From Acanthosepion pharaonis (taxonomy: Eukaryota > Mollusca > Cephalopoda > Sepiida > Sepiidae), in contig CAHIKZ030005495.1 of assembly GCA_903632075.3 (NCBI GenBank), positions 1,055,001-1,119,000 of the forward strand: a stretch of 64,000 nt of DNA, given 5' to 3'. Made by a program: the position numbers and the translations under genes. The stretch's first letter is position 1. Every line of letters starts with the position of its first letter. The notes beneath the pieces are model-generated. The model ran no database searches and was not told the origin of the DNA. It saw only the letters and a list, made by a program, of their open reading frames with translations. Shown piece after piece: positions 21,746 to 32,324 of the stretch.

Positions 21746-22345
21746 TTATTTAAAAATCCAAAAACATGTGGCACAAGGCCAAAAGAGAGGAATGGGGGAA
21801 GGTTGGTCTTCAGTCTCTTCTAATCTTGAACTTAGCTAGCAGCAAACACTGATCCAAACAAATTACGATATTCCTTGCACCAAAACATGACATTCTTACT
21901 TAGCATTCTAACTAGAACCACCACAATACTTCAGAGTATTCAGATACCATAGAGGAAAGATATATTTATTTTCAAAAATACAAAAATGTGGCACAAGGCC
22001 AAAAGCGGCATAGGAGAAGGCTAGTCGTCAATCTGTTTTATCTTAAATTTAACGAGCCACAATTACTGACCCAAACATACCATAGTATTCTTTACAACAA
22101 AACAGTACATTCTTACTTGCCATTCTTACTTAACCTCAAAGAGGAAAGCAATATTTATTTTGGTATAATACAAAAATGTGGCTCAAGGCCAAAAATGTGT
22201 AGAAAGGCTAATCTTCCATCTGTGTTGTCATAAATTTAGCTAGCCACAAATTTTGACCTAAACATACCACATTATTCCTGACCCCAAAACAACACATTCT
22301 TATTTACCATTCTTATTACAGTCACCATAATACCTCAATGTCTCT
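21736..22345. repeat. Three diverged tandem units of ~190-220 bp
   Basis: Units start at about 21736, 21950 and 22139. Each begins with an AGAGGAAAG-AATATTTATTT block, then AAAATGTGGC-CAAGGCCAAA, a CCATTCTTACTTA-like end and intermediate homology. The starting AGAGGAAAG block matches the LINE, so the array probably began inside a LINE copy that resumes at 22405. Confidence 0.7.
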
Positions 22346-22404
22346 ATGAATTCTTAACTAATTACCATATGTACAGTTTGTCTGTGGGGGTGGGGAATAA
22401 AATA

Positions 22405-22525
22405 ATAATCATACCATAAAGGAAAGTTCATCCGAACAATTACCCTGAAAATATTTATAGAAAAGGCACAGAGAAGCCACGTTAAGTCGGTGGGAAAGGG
22501 ACTGAAATCGAGCGGCCGAGATACA
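22405..22525 (-). pseudogene. LINE fragment
   Basis: The plus strand has AGGAAAGTTCATCCGAACAA and AAATATTTATAGAAAAGGCA, inverse blocks of the main LINE around its FYKYFHG-SDEL coding region. Short and frameless. Confidence 0.7.
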
Positions 22526-22953
22526 AATGAGATCTCAGATTCCATTGAAAAATGACGAATATTCTAGATCAGGAAATTTTTAGGAAATTTCTATTAATAA
22601 AAGCTTTTCTTTAGTCCGGAGAAGTTGTTTTGAGGACGAAAGGCATGACACAGAATTTTTCAACTTCGGTTGTCCACATTGTTTTGATATATAAACATTT
22701 ATAAAACATATTCTCCCATATATTAATATATATACTGTAATGCAGTAATTCATTTCATTGGAACTTGATCTTATTCTTCGGAAAATAGTCCCGAAAGTCA
22801 TTAAATCTTTATTTATTCCCAAAACATTCAAATATAAATAGTTACTCTTCAACTGCTCCCGCTCATGAAAAAACATGCGCAATACAATAATCACTAGGAG
22901 ACATCGATAGCTGGTTAAGGTCAAATAATTATCATTATTATTATTATTATTAT
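22526..22953. repeat. Repeat preceding an (ATT)n tract
   Basis: 22850-22925 (CTCCCGCTCATGAAAAAACA, TAGCTGGTTAAGGTCAA) is homologous to 24805-24880 (CTCCCGCTCATGATAAGACA, CAGCTGGTTATGGTCAA). Both run into TTA-rich tracts (here 22932-22953). The 114-codon minus frame 22580-22924 has no family match I can see. Confidence 0.5.
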
Positions 22954-23520
22954 TTTCTTTGATTTCTGGCGTTTACACATTTCTTTCCGGGTCCCGCCCA
23001 GGGACCTAAGGTTAGAAATGGCGTCATGACACTTTCCACTGACAAAAAAAAAAAAAAAAAAAAAATTACATAGATAAAGCCCTTCGTAAGGTGTGGGCTG
23101 TACTTGTCAGAACAATTTTTTGTATCTCCTTGAGGCATGGACTTCCAGGAATCTCTTCAATTAGTCTAATGCAATCTTTTCCAAACAGTCCTAGGGCTCC
23201 AACTACAACAGGGATTGTTGATGTTCCCATATGCCACATTTTCGAGATTTCTATTTCAAGGTCCTTGTATTTTGACAGCTTTTTGAATATCTTCAAAGAT
23301 ACATTGCAGTTAGCAGGGACTGCCCTATCAATAAGGAGGCACCGTTTTTGTTTGTGGTCTTTAATAACAATATTTGGGCGGTTGGTTTTGATTGTTCTGT
23401 CAGTGTGTATTGTGTAATCCCATAGAATTGTAACAGGTCCTGTCTCCGTAACCGGGTCTGGGTGGTGTTCATACCAATTTCTTTCAGTTTCCTTCCCGTA
23501 GAAGTTGCAGATTTTCCAGT
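22954..23520 (-). pseudogene. LINE M C-terminal domain, copy 1
   Basis: The minus strand encodes, across small breaks, a long recognisable C-terminal domain: WYEHHPDPVTETGPVTILWD, TIKTNRPNIVIKDH, CLLIDRAVPAN, LKIFKKLSKYKDLEIEISKM, then WHMGTSTIPVVVGALGLFGK and CLKEIQKIVLTSTAHTLRR. This domain with the PVVVGALG motif is familiar from non-LTR retrotransposon polyproteins of invertebrates. Three more fragments of it lie within 2.5 kb on the same strand. The 3' side ends at an A run and (ATT)n. The clade is not assigned. Confidence 0.7.
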
Positions 23521-23525
23521 GCAGA

Positions 23526-23577
<52 letters not shown>
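23521..23577. repeat. (ATT)n microsatellite
   Basis: About 18 ATT units. On the minus strand it reads as (TAA)n at the 3' end of the next LINE M fragment. Confidence 0.95.
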
Positions 23578-24100
23578 TGTGTATGTGCTGTTTCTTGCTT
23601 TGTATCCTGTAGAGCCGGGTGCGCACTATGGTTATTAGGCTCTATAAGACAATTGTCGTTTAATTGATAGCACTTTTCTTAGTATATGGGATTTTTCCTC
23701 GTCGGGCGATCCTCTGAACAACTTGTATGTGAATGTTACCTGAGACACTCTAAAATTGTCAATTCCTTTTTTTCACAAGGCCCAGTGATCCGATTACTAT
23801 TGGTACAGTCTCAGTCTTCATTTCCCACATCCTGTAAAATCTCGACCTCCAGGTCCTTTGTATTTGGACAATTTCTCGATAATTTTCATGGCGGTGTTTC
23901 TCTCAAATGTTACTGCTATGTCAATAAACATACATTTCCTGAATTTTTTGTCTTTTCTGATAATATCAGGTCTGTTGGCTTTTATTCCCCTGTCAGTTTG
24001 AATTGGCATATCCCAGAGGATAGTTACATCGTTATTTTGAGTAACTGTGTCTGGTTGGTGCTCATAGACTCATTTTACCTCTTCCAATATTGCTTTAGTT
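23578..24100 (-). pseudogene. LINE M C-terminal domain, copy 2
   Basis: Minus strand: MPIQTDRGIKANRPDIIRKD, CMFIDIAVTFERNTAMKIIE, KLSKYKGPGG and, in another frame, VPIVIGSLGLVKK. It is the same domain as copy 1 but more decayed. It is bordered by (ATT)n tracts on both sides (next at about 24101-24150). Confidence 0.65.
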
Positions 24101-24412
24101 GTAATAATAATAATAATAATTATTATTATTATTATTATGATTATTATTATTTAGTTCATTAATAATAATTATTACTATTAATGGACTTTTCTATTCACTT
24201 CAGCAACAATATATAATAAACTGGCTCGTAATGCTAAAACATAATTTCAAAATGATTTCAAAATGTAAATGTTCGCAAAATTTACATTTCAGATTTTCGT
24301 TTCATACATTAGAAAAAATTAAAATGCAGACAAAAATGAAGCGTTTCATAATGTATATAACTAAAAGTAATATACCAATATTAAAACTGTTTATAAAATA
24401 TATAGTTATAAT
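24101..24412. repeat. (AAT/ATT)n tracts and AT-rich filler
   Basis: TAA and ATT triplet runs to about 24180, followed by AT-rich sequence with no recognised content. Confidence 0.6.
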
Positions 24413-24592
24413 ATACCGGGTGTAACAACAAAAGTGTCCAAATCGTGTAACAGTATGGGATAAGTGTCCATTCCACAAAATGTTTAATATCTAAAAAAAA
24501 AAAAAAAAACACTAAACTAATTGAGTTTCTTTTTACCAGGTTTTCAGATATGACGTTTAGCCATCTTGACGCCATTTATCGCAAGAATCACT
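24413..24592 (+). repeat. Family T repeat, copy 1
   Basis: Starts CCGGGTGTAACAACAAAAGT after TATA and shares AACTAATTGAGTTT, TTTAGCCATCTTGACGCCAT and AAGAATCACTG with the inverse copy at 48723-48868. It looks like the end of a larger element. The superfamily is unknown. Confidence 0.65.
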
Positions 24593-24983
24593 GAAAAATC
24601 CTTTGAGTTGTATCACAGCCAAATATAAGCGATATTGTGACAGGTTTTGATAAAAATCAGTGAATAACCTTTTACAGTTATGTCTCTTGAGGAAACCCAA
24701 TCCAATCAAACGGTCACCGATTGATGATGCGACTTCAAAGTTTGCTTTGGATACCTCATTATTCAGGCTTAAAAAATACTCCCAATACCCGGACAGGATC
24801 CTCCTCCCGCTCATGATAAGACATGCAGTGTACAATGGCCTCTAGGGAACGTACAGCTGGTTATGGTCAAGCAACTAATAAATTATTATAATTAATAATA
24901 ATAATTCACCAAACAAAAACATGTACATGTTGATATCTTTAATCAATTCAGATCAGAAGCCTTGAGAAATGTACCGGATAAGC

Positions 24984-25014
<31 letters not shown>
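24593..25014. repeat. Diverged repeat and (ATT)n tract
   Basis: 24805-24880 matches 22850-22925 (see there). An ATT tract follows at 24986-25014. The opposing frames at 24557-24845 are unassigned. Confidence 0.45.
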
Positions 25015-25260
25015 TTATTTTGATTTCTTTGATTTGTGTACTCATTTCTTTTGCGGATCCCGCTCAGAGACCTAAGGTTTAGAAATGGCATCATTACATT
25101 TTCCACTGCATTTGAAAAACAAAAGAAAAGAAAAGAAAATATTTTACATAGATAAAGCCCTTAAATGTAAGGAGCGGGCTGTACTCGCGAGAATAATTTT
25201 TTGTATTTCTTTAAGGCATGGGCTACAAGAAATCGCTTCAATGAGTCTTTTACAGTTAAT
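25015..25260 (-). pseudogene. LINE M C-terminal tail, copy 3
   Basis: Minus strand: SPCLKEIQKIILASTARS followed by the same 3' UTR block as copy 1 (plus strand GATTTCTTTGATTTGTGTAC, CGCTCAGAGACCTAAGGTT). Only the last ~35 codons and the UTR remain. Confidence 0.7.
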
Positions 25261-25347
25261 AATAATAATTCACCAAGCAAAAACATGTAGATGTTGATAT
25301 GTTTAATCAATTAAGATCAAAAGCTTTGAGAAATGTACCGGATAAGC

Positions 25348-25399
<52 letters not shown>

Positions 25400-25440
25400 G
25401 TTCATTAGTTCATTACTAATAATAATTATTATTAATGAAC
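25261..25440. repeat. Direct duplicate plus (ATT)n tract
   Basis: CACCAAGCAAAAACATGTAG and AATGTACCGGATAAGCATT repeat the 24907-24985 segment. The ATT tract spans about 25348-25399. Confidence 0.75.
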
Positions 25441-25680
25441 TTTTATATTCACCCCAGAAATTCCAAAAAATCTCAAATATCGAACATCTTCCTCAGTATT
25501 CTTGCAGTTCCAAGCACTGCCGTATTTTGAGCAGAGTCACTTATTTCTGTAAAGTCTTTGGGGCCAGTACGAGTATTCCAGTAGATATGGGAGCGACTGT
25601 CTTCCCCAACATTTTTAGTTCTTGAATTAGATTCTTGTTTTTCATTGTGTTTGTTTTCTTTCATTTTCAACCTGACACAG
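25441..25680 (-). pseudogene. LINE M C-terminal tail, copy 4
   Basis: The minus-strand frame 25670-25473 ends ISDSAQNTAVLGTARILRKM then FDI and stop, the usual C terminus of this domain. Upstream TGPKDFTEISD continues the same protein. It represents a different subfamily from copies 1-3. Confidence 0.7.
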
Positions 25681-25754
25681 TTATGTCTCCGATATCTCAG
25701 ATACTGTCTTCTTTGTTCACAATAACGAACCCTGTCTTCCGAATATGTTCGATT

Positions 25755-26880
25755 TACCGAATATTTCCGCGTATAAGGCGACCTTGAAATTTACCGAAAA
25801 GGTGGTGGCAGGTGGCGCCACCAATCTTGACGTCACAAAAATAGAGAGTAGTTTCATAAAACATTGCAAAAATCTAACCTGAAATCCTGTGGTGTATCGG
25901 CACTGGTAAGTAGGCTAGTATGCTTGCGCCATGGATCGCAGTCGGCTAACAACTTCCTCTGTATGGTACCTGTTGTGGTAGGATCCACCTAATTTGCATA
26001 GTGGAGTACCGACCATATAAATATGGTTGGTACCGGGAAGAGAGGGAGGAATCAAGAGATTCAACCAGAGACTCTGCCCGACTGCGACTAAGTCAACACA
26101 TTCTCCAGGAACGGTCTTACCAGGAATATACAAATATGTTTCAATACATTTTGTTCTAAGTACATTTGGTGTTGCATTATTATTCCATGCATTAGTCAAG
26201 TTTCAACAGTACCTTTCGATGGAAATATTTCTGGGTGAAGTAATTCACAATATAAAGCTGTACTACAATTATAAATGTAATAAAACTACTTTTACTTCTT
26301 GATTTCACATTAAAATGCAATATTTAAGGGACGATTGTACAAGAATTTGCAAAAGTTCCGCCTGGCAACACGCACAAGTAACAAGTAACGTTAACAAATC
26401 TTTCGTTATTGATTTGTAGAGTTATGTGTGCGTTCACACCAATCATTATTTCCTGTACTTGTGCTAAATAACAACATTTAAGATAACATACAATCTATAT
26501 TTCTAATTAAAATTCATTATCATTATAATGTTAAATAATAACAATATTTAGTATAACATGCAAACTTTATTTTATAATAACAAACATTATATGGTATATT
26601 TTTTTACAGCAAAACATTTAAGATACCATAAAAGTTATTTCACAATACAGAATAAAAAACCATAAAACACCCACATACACAATTAAAACCCAACAAAATT
26701 ACTATGATCATCACCATCTGATGCAATGATCTCATTATAAACATTGTTATTTACAGTTTCGTCATATGGGTCCCAGTCGGTCGACTGATACTATGGATAT
26801 CAGATAAAATCATCAAAATTTACATAGATTTTAGGTCTCGTCTTATCTATAAGTCTCCTTATACGCGGAAATATACGGTA
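25755..26880. mobile_element. Non-autonomous DNA transposon with ~25-bp inverted ends
   Basis: The left end TACCGAATATTTCCGCGTA plus TAAGGCGAC and the inverted right end TACCGTATATTTCCGCGTA plus TAAGGAGAC (read from 26880) are nearly identical and begin at TA. This fits a TA-targeting superfamily such as Tc1/mariner/pogo, though assignment is open. The 94- and 91-codon opposing frames at 25915-26302 are not recognisable transposase. Right-end fragments of relatives lie at 27291-27576 and about 28995-29073. Confidence 0.7.
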
Positions 26881-27175
26881 TTCAAATTTTAAAATTTATT
26901 AAACGAACTGAAGTGATAAAAATGGGTGGGAATTGATGAAACTCAATACTCATCTCTTGAGAGGGAGGTAATTCAGAATTTTTCCTATTAGATCTTCCGT
27001 ACAAATGAATAATAAAAATATAAAAAATTGTTTTGGTGGGTTCGCTCTTTAGTGCAATGTTATTAGATCCGTTCTTCGGTCGCTAAACAGCGTGAATTCG
27101 GAGTAAAACGCTTCTGTCACCTAAAATGTTAAAGCATCCTCAGTGTAAGACAGACTCGGGTAACTAAAAATTGGC
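26881..27175. other. Flank of the duplicated segment
   Basis: Contains GTGGGTTCGCTCTTTAG and AAAACGCTTCTGTCACC, which recur in shortened form at 27604-27665. No gene. Confidence 0.5.
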
Positions 27176-27289
27176 CTTCTCGCTAACTTGGAGCATGTGC
27201 ATGTAAATTTTAGTGCAAATCCAACCGTGCACACACACACACACACACTCACACACACACACACACATCCTGCCTTTTATAGATAGAGA
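27176..27289 (-). mobile_element. Helitron family A, 5' end fragment
   Basis: The minus strand starts TCTCTATCTATAAAAGGCAG at 27289 after an A, then TG repeats and the family A body for about 60 bp (GCTAACTTGGAGCATGTGCA on plus). The rest is missing. It sits exactly at the junction of a duplicated segment. Confidence 0.8.
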
Positions 27290-27930
27290 TAACAAATATT
27301 GTATGGTATATTTTTTACTGCAAAACATTTAAGATATCATAAAAATTAATCACAATACAGGATAAAAAACCATAAAAAACCTACATACACAATTAAAACC
27401 CAACAAAATTACTATAATCATCACCATCTGATGCAATGATCTCATTAAAAACATTGTTATTTACAGTTTCGTCATATGGGTTCTAGTCGGTCGACTTATA
27501 CTACGGATATCAGATAAAATCACCAAAATTTACATAGATTTTGGGCCTCGTCTTATTTATAGGCCGTATTATACTTTATTTGAGTAGATCCTACGACTTT
27601 TTGGTGGAGTCGCTCTTTAGAGCTCTTTAAAACGCTTCTGTTGACTCAAATGTTAAAGCATCCTCAAATAACAAATAACGTAAACAACTCTTTCGTTCTG
27701 GATTTGTAGGACTATAGCTGAGTTCACACCCATCTTTATTTCTCATAATTATGTTAAATAACAACATTTACGTTAACATACAATCTTTATTTCTAAACAA
27801 AATTCATTATCATTGTAGTGTTAAATTATAACAATATGTAGTAAAGCATGTAAACGTTATTTTTTAATAAAATACATTATACGGTATTTTTTCTGTGTTA
27901 AGCAACAAACCATTTAAGCTTTAAAAGCGA
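27290..27930. repeat. Duplicated right part of the 25.76-26.88 kb transposon
   Basis: 27291-27576 repeats 26581-26865 at high identity (CATCACCATCTGATGCAATG, TTTCGTCATATGGGT). 27690-27905 repeats 26400-26640 (ACAACATTTA-G/CTTAACATACAATC). Neither has an intact outer end. Confidence 0.75.
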
Positions 27931-28330
27931 TAATAACAACGAAAATTGCAATATGAGCTCTGATAAAAACATGAAATGATAACAGCAAAAATTGCAATAT
28001 GAGCACTGGAAAAAATCTGAAGTCATTAGGTTTATAATACCCAGAAATTCATACACGGATGTCCTTAAGGACACATGGTACAGTAGATAAAGGCGTTACT
28101 TAGATCCAGTGAATGGACCTAAAGAGTTAACTTGAAGAGGTGAATTAACAGGAGATAACTGACATCCATGGCACGTGGAATTAGAACAGTTTACCCCAGT
28201 GAGCAAAATAAAGGGGCATTTCTTCATTCCAATCTGAAGAAGGCCAAAGCGTACAACGGCCGAAACGTTGTGATAAATAGGGCAACAAAGACGAGGGCAG
28301 TAGTCCGAATAATGTAAATAGTGAAAACAT
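27931..28330 (+). repeat. SINE type F, near full length
   Basis: Head region: GGACACATGGTACAGTAGAT and AAAGGCGTTACTTAGATCCA (A-box-like). It continues through ACATCCATGGCACGTGGAAT and CCCAGTGAGCAAAATAAAGG to the tail CTGAAGAAGGCC-aaagcgtacaac-GGCCGAAACG, ending AATAATGTAAATA. The tail holds CTGAAGA, a GGCC/GGCC stem and GAAA, a hammerhead-like core order with one extra A. The upstream 27931-28010 contains a duplicated AAAATTGCAATATGAGC. Confidence 0.65.
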
Positions 28331-28436
28331 TTAAGCTGCTAGAAAATCTTTATTTCAAATTATAGAATGAGAAACTTTTGTTTCTTATTCTATAAAACTT
28401 ATTCTTATTCTGTATTTCATTCGTACGCGTCGTACG

Positions 28437-28586
28437 TGTTAAGAATAATCCCCTTGTTTTGTTACTCTCCTCTTTGAGAGAGCTATTTCTGTTTACTGGG
28501 ACTATAAAAGGACACTATACGCGAACCTTGTATTCTCAGTTGAATAAAGCTTTCTTAAAGCCTACACCTGCGTCATTACTGTAAGA
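28437..28586 (+). mobile_element. Short LTR-like segment with TATA box and polyA signal
   Basis: Starts TGTTAAGAATAATCCCC, contains GACTATAAAAGGACAC (TATA box at about 28503) and GAATAAAGCTTTCTT (polyadenylation signal ~40 bp later), and ends TTACTGTAAGA, possibly a decayed TAACA. The arrangement is that of a compact LTR. No target duplication is visible, so both ends are uncertain. Confidence 0.4.
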
Positions 28587-28994
28587 ATAAAAACTTTATT
28601 GCTATTTTCATAAACATTTTTATTAATAGTTTATATTATTTTATTCCTTTTGATCTGATAACGATAAAGGCAAGCAAAACAACATTTGTAATTATAAAAT
28701 TACCACGACGGTGATAGTAGTAGTAGTTCTCAATTACTTTATTGCCATACCAACGAGACACAAACACAAAAAATATATCTGGCCCCTGGCCAGTCAGCTG
28801 TTTATATAACACTGGACGAGGCAGATTATGTCTGCCTGTGGAAGTTCCCCATTATCTAACGAGACCTTCCGTTTCTACTCTACAGTAAGAACGTCAGCTT
28901 TATTTTATACTCGAAGGAATCATTATGATAGGCCGAAATGTTACTGGCGGCCTAGGCTAGCCTGCGTTTTCGGTTGTCTTAATCTACAGATAAC

Positions 28995-29073
28995 AGGCAA
29001 ACTCAAGAAATTTTATTCAGATTTTGGATTTTGTCTTATCTATAGATCGCCTTGTACATGGAAATATACGGTA
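28995..29073. mobile_element. Right-end fragment of TIR transposon
   Basis: GGATTTTGTCTTATCTATAG and ATGGAAATATACGGTA match the right end of the 25.76-26.88 kb element. Its left part was not found. Confidence 0.6.
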
Positions 29074-30870
29074 TATAGATTCAGAGACCTGTTAGTGGAA
29101 ATCGAATGTGCCTTTGTCAATAACGAGGACATCTTGTCTATAGTTCCGGGCAAACCCATCAATGGAAATGACGCTGGATAAAGTGAGTGGCTTCAGAATG
29201 AAGACTACTTCAAAGGAGATTAAATGCCGAATTGATATGTATTGTAGTTTTCTTTTTATACCACAAGTCCCGATACTTTTTTTATTAGACCTCAGACCAG
29301 ACACCAGGTTCGTTCTCAGGGTGCAGTTTCTTCCAGCATGTGCCTTACAAAATGACTCTTTGTCCAGATTGCTACCCACGAAATAAAACCACAAGTCTAG
29401 ATTGTAGCAACACGCAAATCTGGTTGTAACTTTCTGATGTAGACGGGCGAGGCAGAGGTGAGGGGACGAAAAGTCTAACGGGCGTGTCTCCTTTTTCGCG
29501 TCACGGCGTGCGGTTTCTTGTCCCTTTCTGTCCGATCTCTGTGGAGCTCTCTGTTTTCGGCCGCCAGCAACCACTGTCTTATAGAGAACAGCGTTCTTTG
29601 TTGGTTGGTTGCTTTATTGTTTTTGTTTAGCGGCATATCAACAGCTGTATGGTTTGTTTTATGACGAAATCTAAATGTTTCGTACACAATTCTATGGCTT
29701 CAACCAGATATTTTTTTACATAATATAAAACGCGTGTGTAGATATATAATTTGGATATAAATGTATTGCTGGTAATTTTACTATAAAAATGTATTTTCAT
29801 ATTTTACTGCTGTATTGATTGTCATTTTGCTATAAAGATGTATTGGAACTGGTCATCTTTTAAAATAAATATATTGCTGGTATTTTTACCATAATGTATT
29901 TTTGCCCTTCATGAACCACCAAACAAAATTCAAAAGACTATTTTCACATAACTGGGATCCTTACAAGTGCCACCACCTCGGGTCAGGGTGGACCTGGGAA
30001 CAACAGATCAGAGGCTTGCTACCGGATGTAGTTTTTCGTCATACCCAGAACTAAGCGCTCTTTGTCTTACCCTTCAATGACCTTCTTTGTCAGGGTAGAA
30101 CAACATGGTTCTTGTGAAGTCCATTTAGCTGATCATCATCAAGGCAATAACTGTCGAAATAATTCCTGTGACATCTTTCAGATGTTTTCATTTAACAAGA
30201 TAACGATTGAGCCCCATCTGGACAGCAACGCGTGCATTACTTCCTGACAATAAACAATTTCATATTTTCTATGCAATTCAGTAGTAAAAGTATTGTATTT
30301 ATATTAGATATATAACAGCCCTCTTCTGTTAACAAAATATATTAATTCCTGATTAATGACAAAGATTTTATTCCTGATCTTCAATGCATTTCTATAGTAA
30401 AATCATTAGCAATCCATTTACAATATGCATATAATAATACGATTCTGTCAAGAAAGATTTTTTTAATTCCTCAACCCCGTAAGTCAATACTTGTCTTCCT
30501 GGTTTCAAATGCACTTGTACAGAAAAAATGGTTTGCATTCTATGTAGAATAGGAAAAAATCCATTGAAAAAAAAAATGTTCGATTTCCGGAGCTTTCCGG
30601 CTTACAGAATCTCAGATCAAAGATTGTGGTCCTGTCGCGAATAATGGGAGATTAAAAGAATAATGGTTTCTTTGTCGGCGTATTTTTTTTTTCCTGAACA
30701 TTCTTTGGTTTCTACAGCTTACAGCCATCTCAAGTATAAAACAAGTGAAAAGGCTTTCCACTGACACAAGAAGAAAGGATTTTTCTTGCTTCCAAAATGT
30801 CACACATTGTCAGCGATCAAAAAAATATCTAACAAGGAATCCAATATAATCCCCTTGCAAATTAACGGCT
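29074..30870. other. 1.8-kb stretch without recognised feature
   Basis: Moderate AT content. The longest frame (minus, 29574-29092, 160 codons) has no recognisable domain or membrane segment and overlaps a plus-strand frame of the same size class. The stretch includes ACAATAAAGCAACC-like motifs on the minus strand near 29610. A host exon cannot be excluded but is not supported. Confidence 0.35.
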
Positions 30871-31084
30871 TATGTAATAAAAAAAAAACTGCAGGTTGGG
30901 CGCCGTCGAGCAGCGATTAGCAGGCTAGTATCACAAAATATGATTAGATGCATTAAGTTCAGTGACACGCAATTTGGGCCTTGTGCAAGACTAAGCCAAG
31001 AGTAGATAGATAGATCACGGAAACTATTAGAGTTGTAGGCTAACAACTTTATTGCAGTCGCAGTAGTGTTTCCTGGGCAAGAAG

Positions 31085-31260
31085 AAGTCCAGTTTTGGAT
31101 TCAGAGTTTCTTTCTCCTAGATTCGCTGTCACTCAGTCGTGGGGTGCGGCGGGGGATGAGTAGTTGGATTCGTACCTATCCCAATGAAATCGACTGTAAT
31201 TCAATATCGGCTATCCGATTCATCAATCCGAGGATCCAATACTCTACTGTGTCATCTTAT
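31085..31260 (-). repeat. Degenerate SINE type S1, copy 4
   Basis: Minus strand ACAGTAGAGTATTGGATCCT (A-box-like, near 31253) and the body motif TAGGTACGAATCCA. The B box is eroded. Similar in layout to 3869-4088. Confidence 0.4.
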
Positions 31261-31267
31261 AGATAGA

Positions 31268-31766
31268 CTAACAGCATGGTCCGACGTTGCCCGTGCTTGA
31301 TTCAAAAATCGTACGACTCATACAGCAATCGCTATCACTTGACTTAAAATATTTTTGCCCTTCCTTGCCTTTAAAGGAGTGCCCTTTGCTGTGCTGATGT
31401 TGCTACATGCCTTACTTCTTGCCTATCACACACTGCGAATTTTTTCTAAGCTCTATACTAAACATTAAATCTATTACGAAAAAAGAACTAAACAAAATGA
31501 ACACAAAACGATAAGCTTTAAAAAAGGACTCGCTGGCCAATAGAATCTTCCTGCCTATTCGTGGCAGCCAGCTATTGGCTCTCACTCTGGCCAGTAGAAA
31601 ATGGCCGCAAACTACATGAAAACTGCCGTAGAAGCATGAAAAATCGATTATTTCCATTATCGATGAGAGTTGGGAAATGCAACGTCGTTCTTGGCCTTTC
31701 CACTAACTTGGAGCATGTGCATGTAAATTTTGGTGCAAATCCGTCGAAAATTGCGGCCGTGCATTC

Positions 31767-31805
<39 letters not shown>
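31268..31805 (-). mobile_element. Non-autonomous Helitron, family A copy 2
   Basis: Plus strand CTAACAGCATGGTCCGACGT then TGCCCGTGC is the inverse 3' end with hairpin. The body matches 7851-8630 except for a ~230-bp internal deletion joining GGACTCG (31526) to CTGGCCAATAGAATC. The 5' terminus was lost where CA repeats (31771-31805) run into TA repeats. Confidence 0.8.

Positions 31806-31860
<55 letters not shown>
31771..31860. repeat. (CA)n(TA)n microsatellite
   Basis: CA units to about 31805, then about 27 TA units. It replaces the Helitron 5' end and borders the hammerhead repeat. Confidence 0.95.
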
Positions 31861-31864
<4 letters not shown>

Positions 31865-32283
31865 GAAGAGAGAAACTGCAAACGTTTTTGGTTCTAATGT
31901 GGACTTTTTTTTTAAATATATTATGCTTCATTTTCCATAATTTTGCTACACGTGTTTCCGGTCTTGCGATCTTCATCAGGCAAATAGTGGATATTTCCAG
32001 GTATTATTAAAAGGAATTAATTTTTATTGTTTTACGATGTTAAATATTCTCGATATTAGACATTCTCTTTTTGTGTGTTAGTGACCCAAATGTCTTCCTT
32101 AAGACTGGTCCGAGAAAGTGTGAGAAAGATATCTATATTCTTATCTTTTAATGACCCCTGTGTTCTTAGATCTATTTTCAATTTTAAAAAAAATCCACAT
32201 TACAACCAAAAAGGTTTTCGATTTCTTTCTTTTTAATATACACACTTTTCTCTCGTTGGAACTACTATAACCTCTTCCATTTA

Positions 32284-32289
<6 letters not shown>
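31861..32289 (-). mobile_element. Hammerhead-bearing repeat, family C copy 2
   Basis: Homologous to 1526-1828 but longer. The two ends are inverted copies of each other: AAGAGAGAAACTGCAAACGT near 31864 and, inverse, near 32210-32260 (CACATTACAACCAAAAAGG and the CTCTCGTTGGAACTACTA border of copy 1). It lies between TA tracts. It encodes a hammerhead on the minus strand and no protein. Inverted terminal repeats plus a ribozyme resemble Penelope-type terminal repeats. Confidence 0.65.
31942..31984 (-). ncRNA. Type I hammerhead ribozyme, copy 2
   Basis: Minus strand: TTTGC, CTGATGA (31979-31973), stem II AGATC-GCAA-GACCG with a GNRA loop, GAAA (31958-31955), stem III CA-CG-TG, TA (cleavage expected after the A at 31947), GCAAA. 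TTTGC and GCAAA pair perfectly. Compared with copy 1, stem II differs at three positions, and the two copies together point to an ancestral perfect stem CGGTC-GNRA-GACCG. Stem III pairs C-G and A-T here, better than in copy 1. Confidence 0.75.

Positions 32290-32314
<25 letters not shown>
32290..32314. repeat. (TA)n microsatellite
   Basis: Short TA tract at the right border of the hammerhead repeat. Confidence 0.85.
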
Positions 32315-32318
<4 letters not shown>

Positions 32319-32324
32319 ACACAT

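Noticed and set aside
29092..29574. 160-codon minus-strand frame as a possible host gene
   Set aside because: No recognisable motif, overlapped by an unrelated plus-strand frame of ordinary size, no splice or promoter context that I can support.
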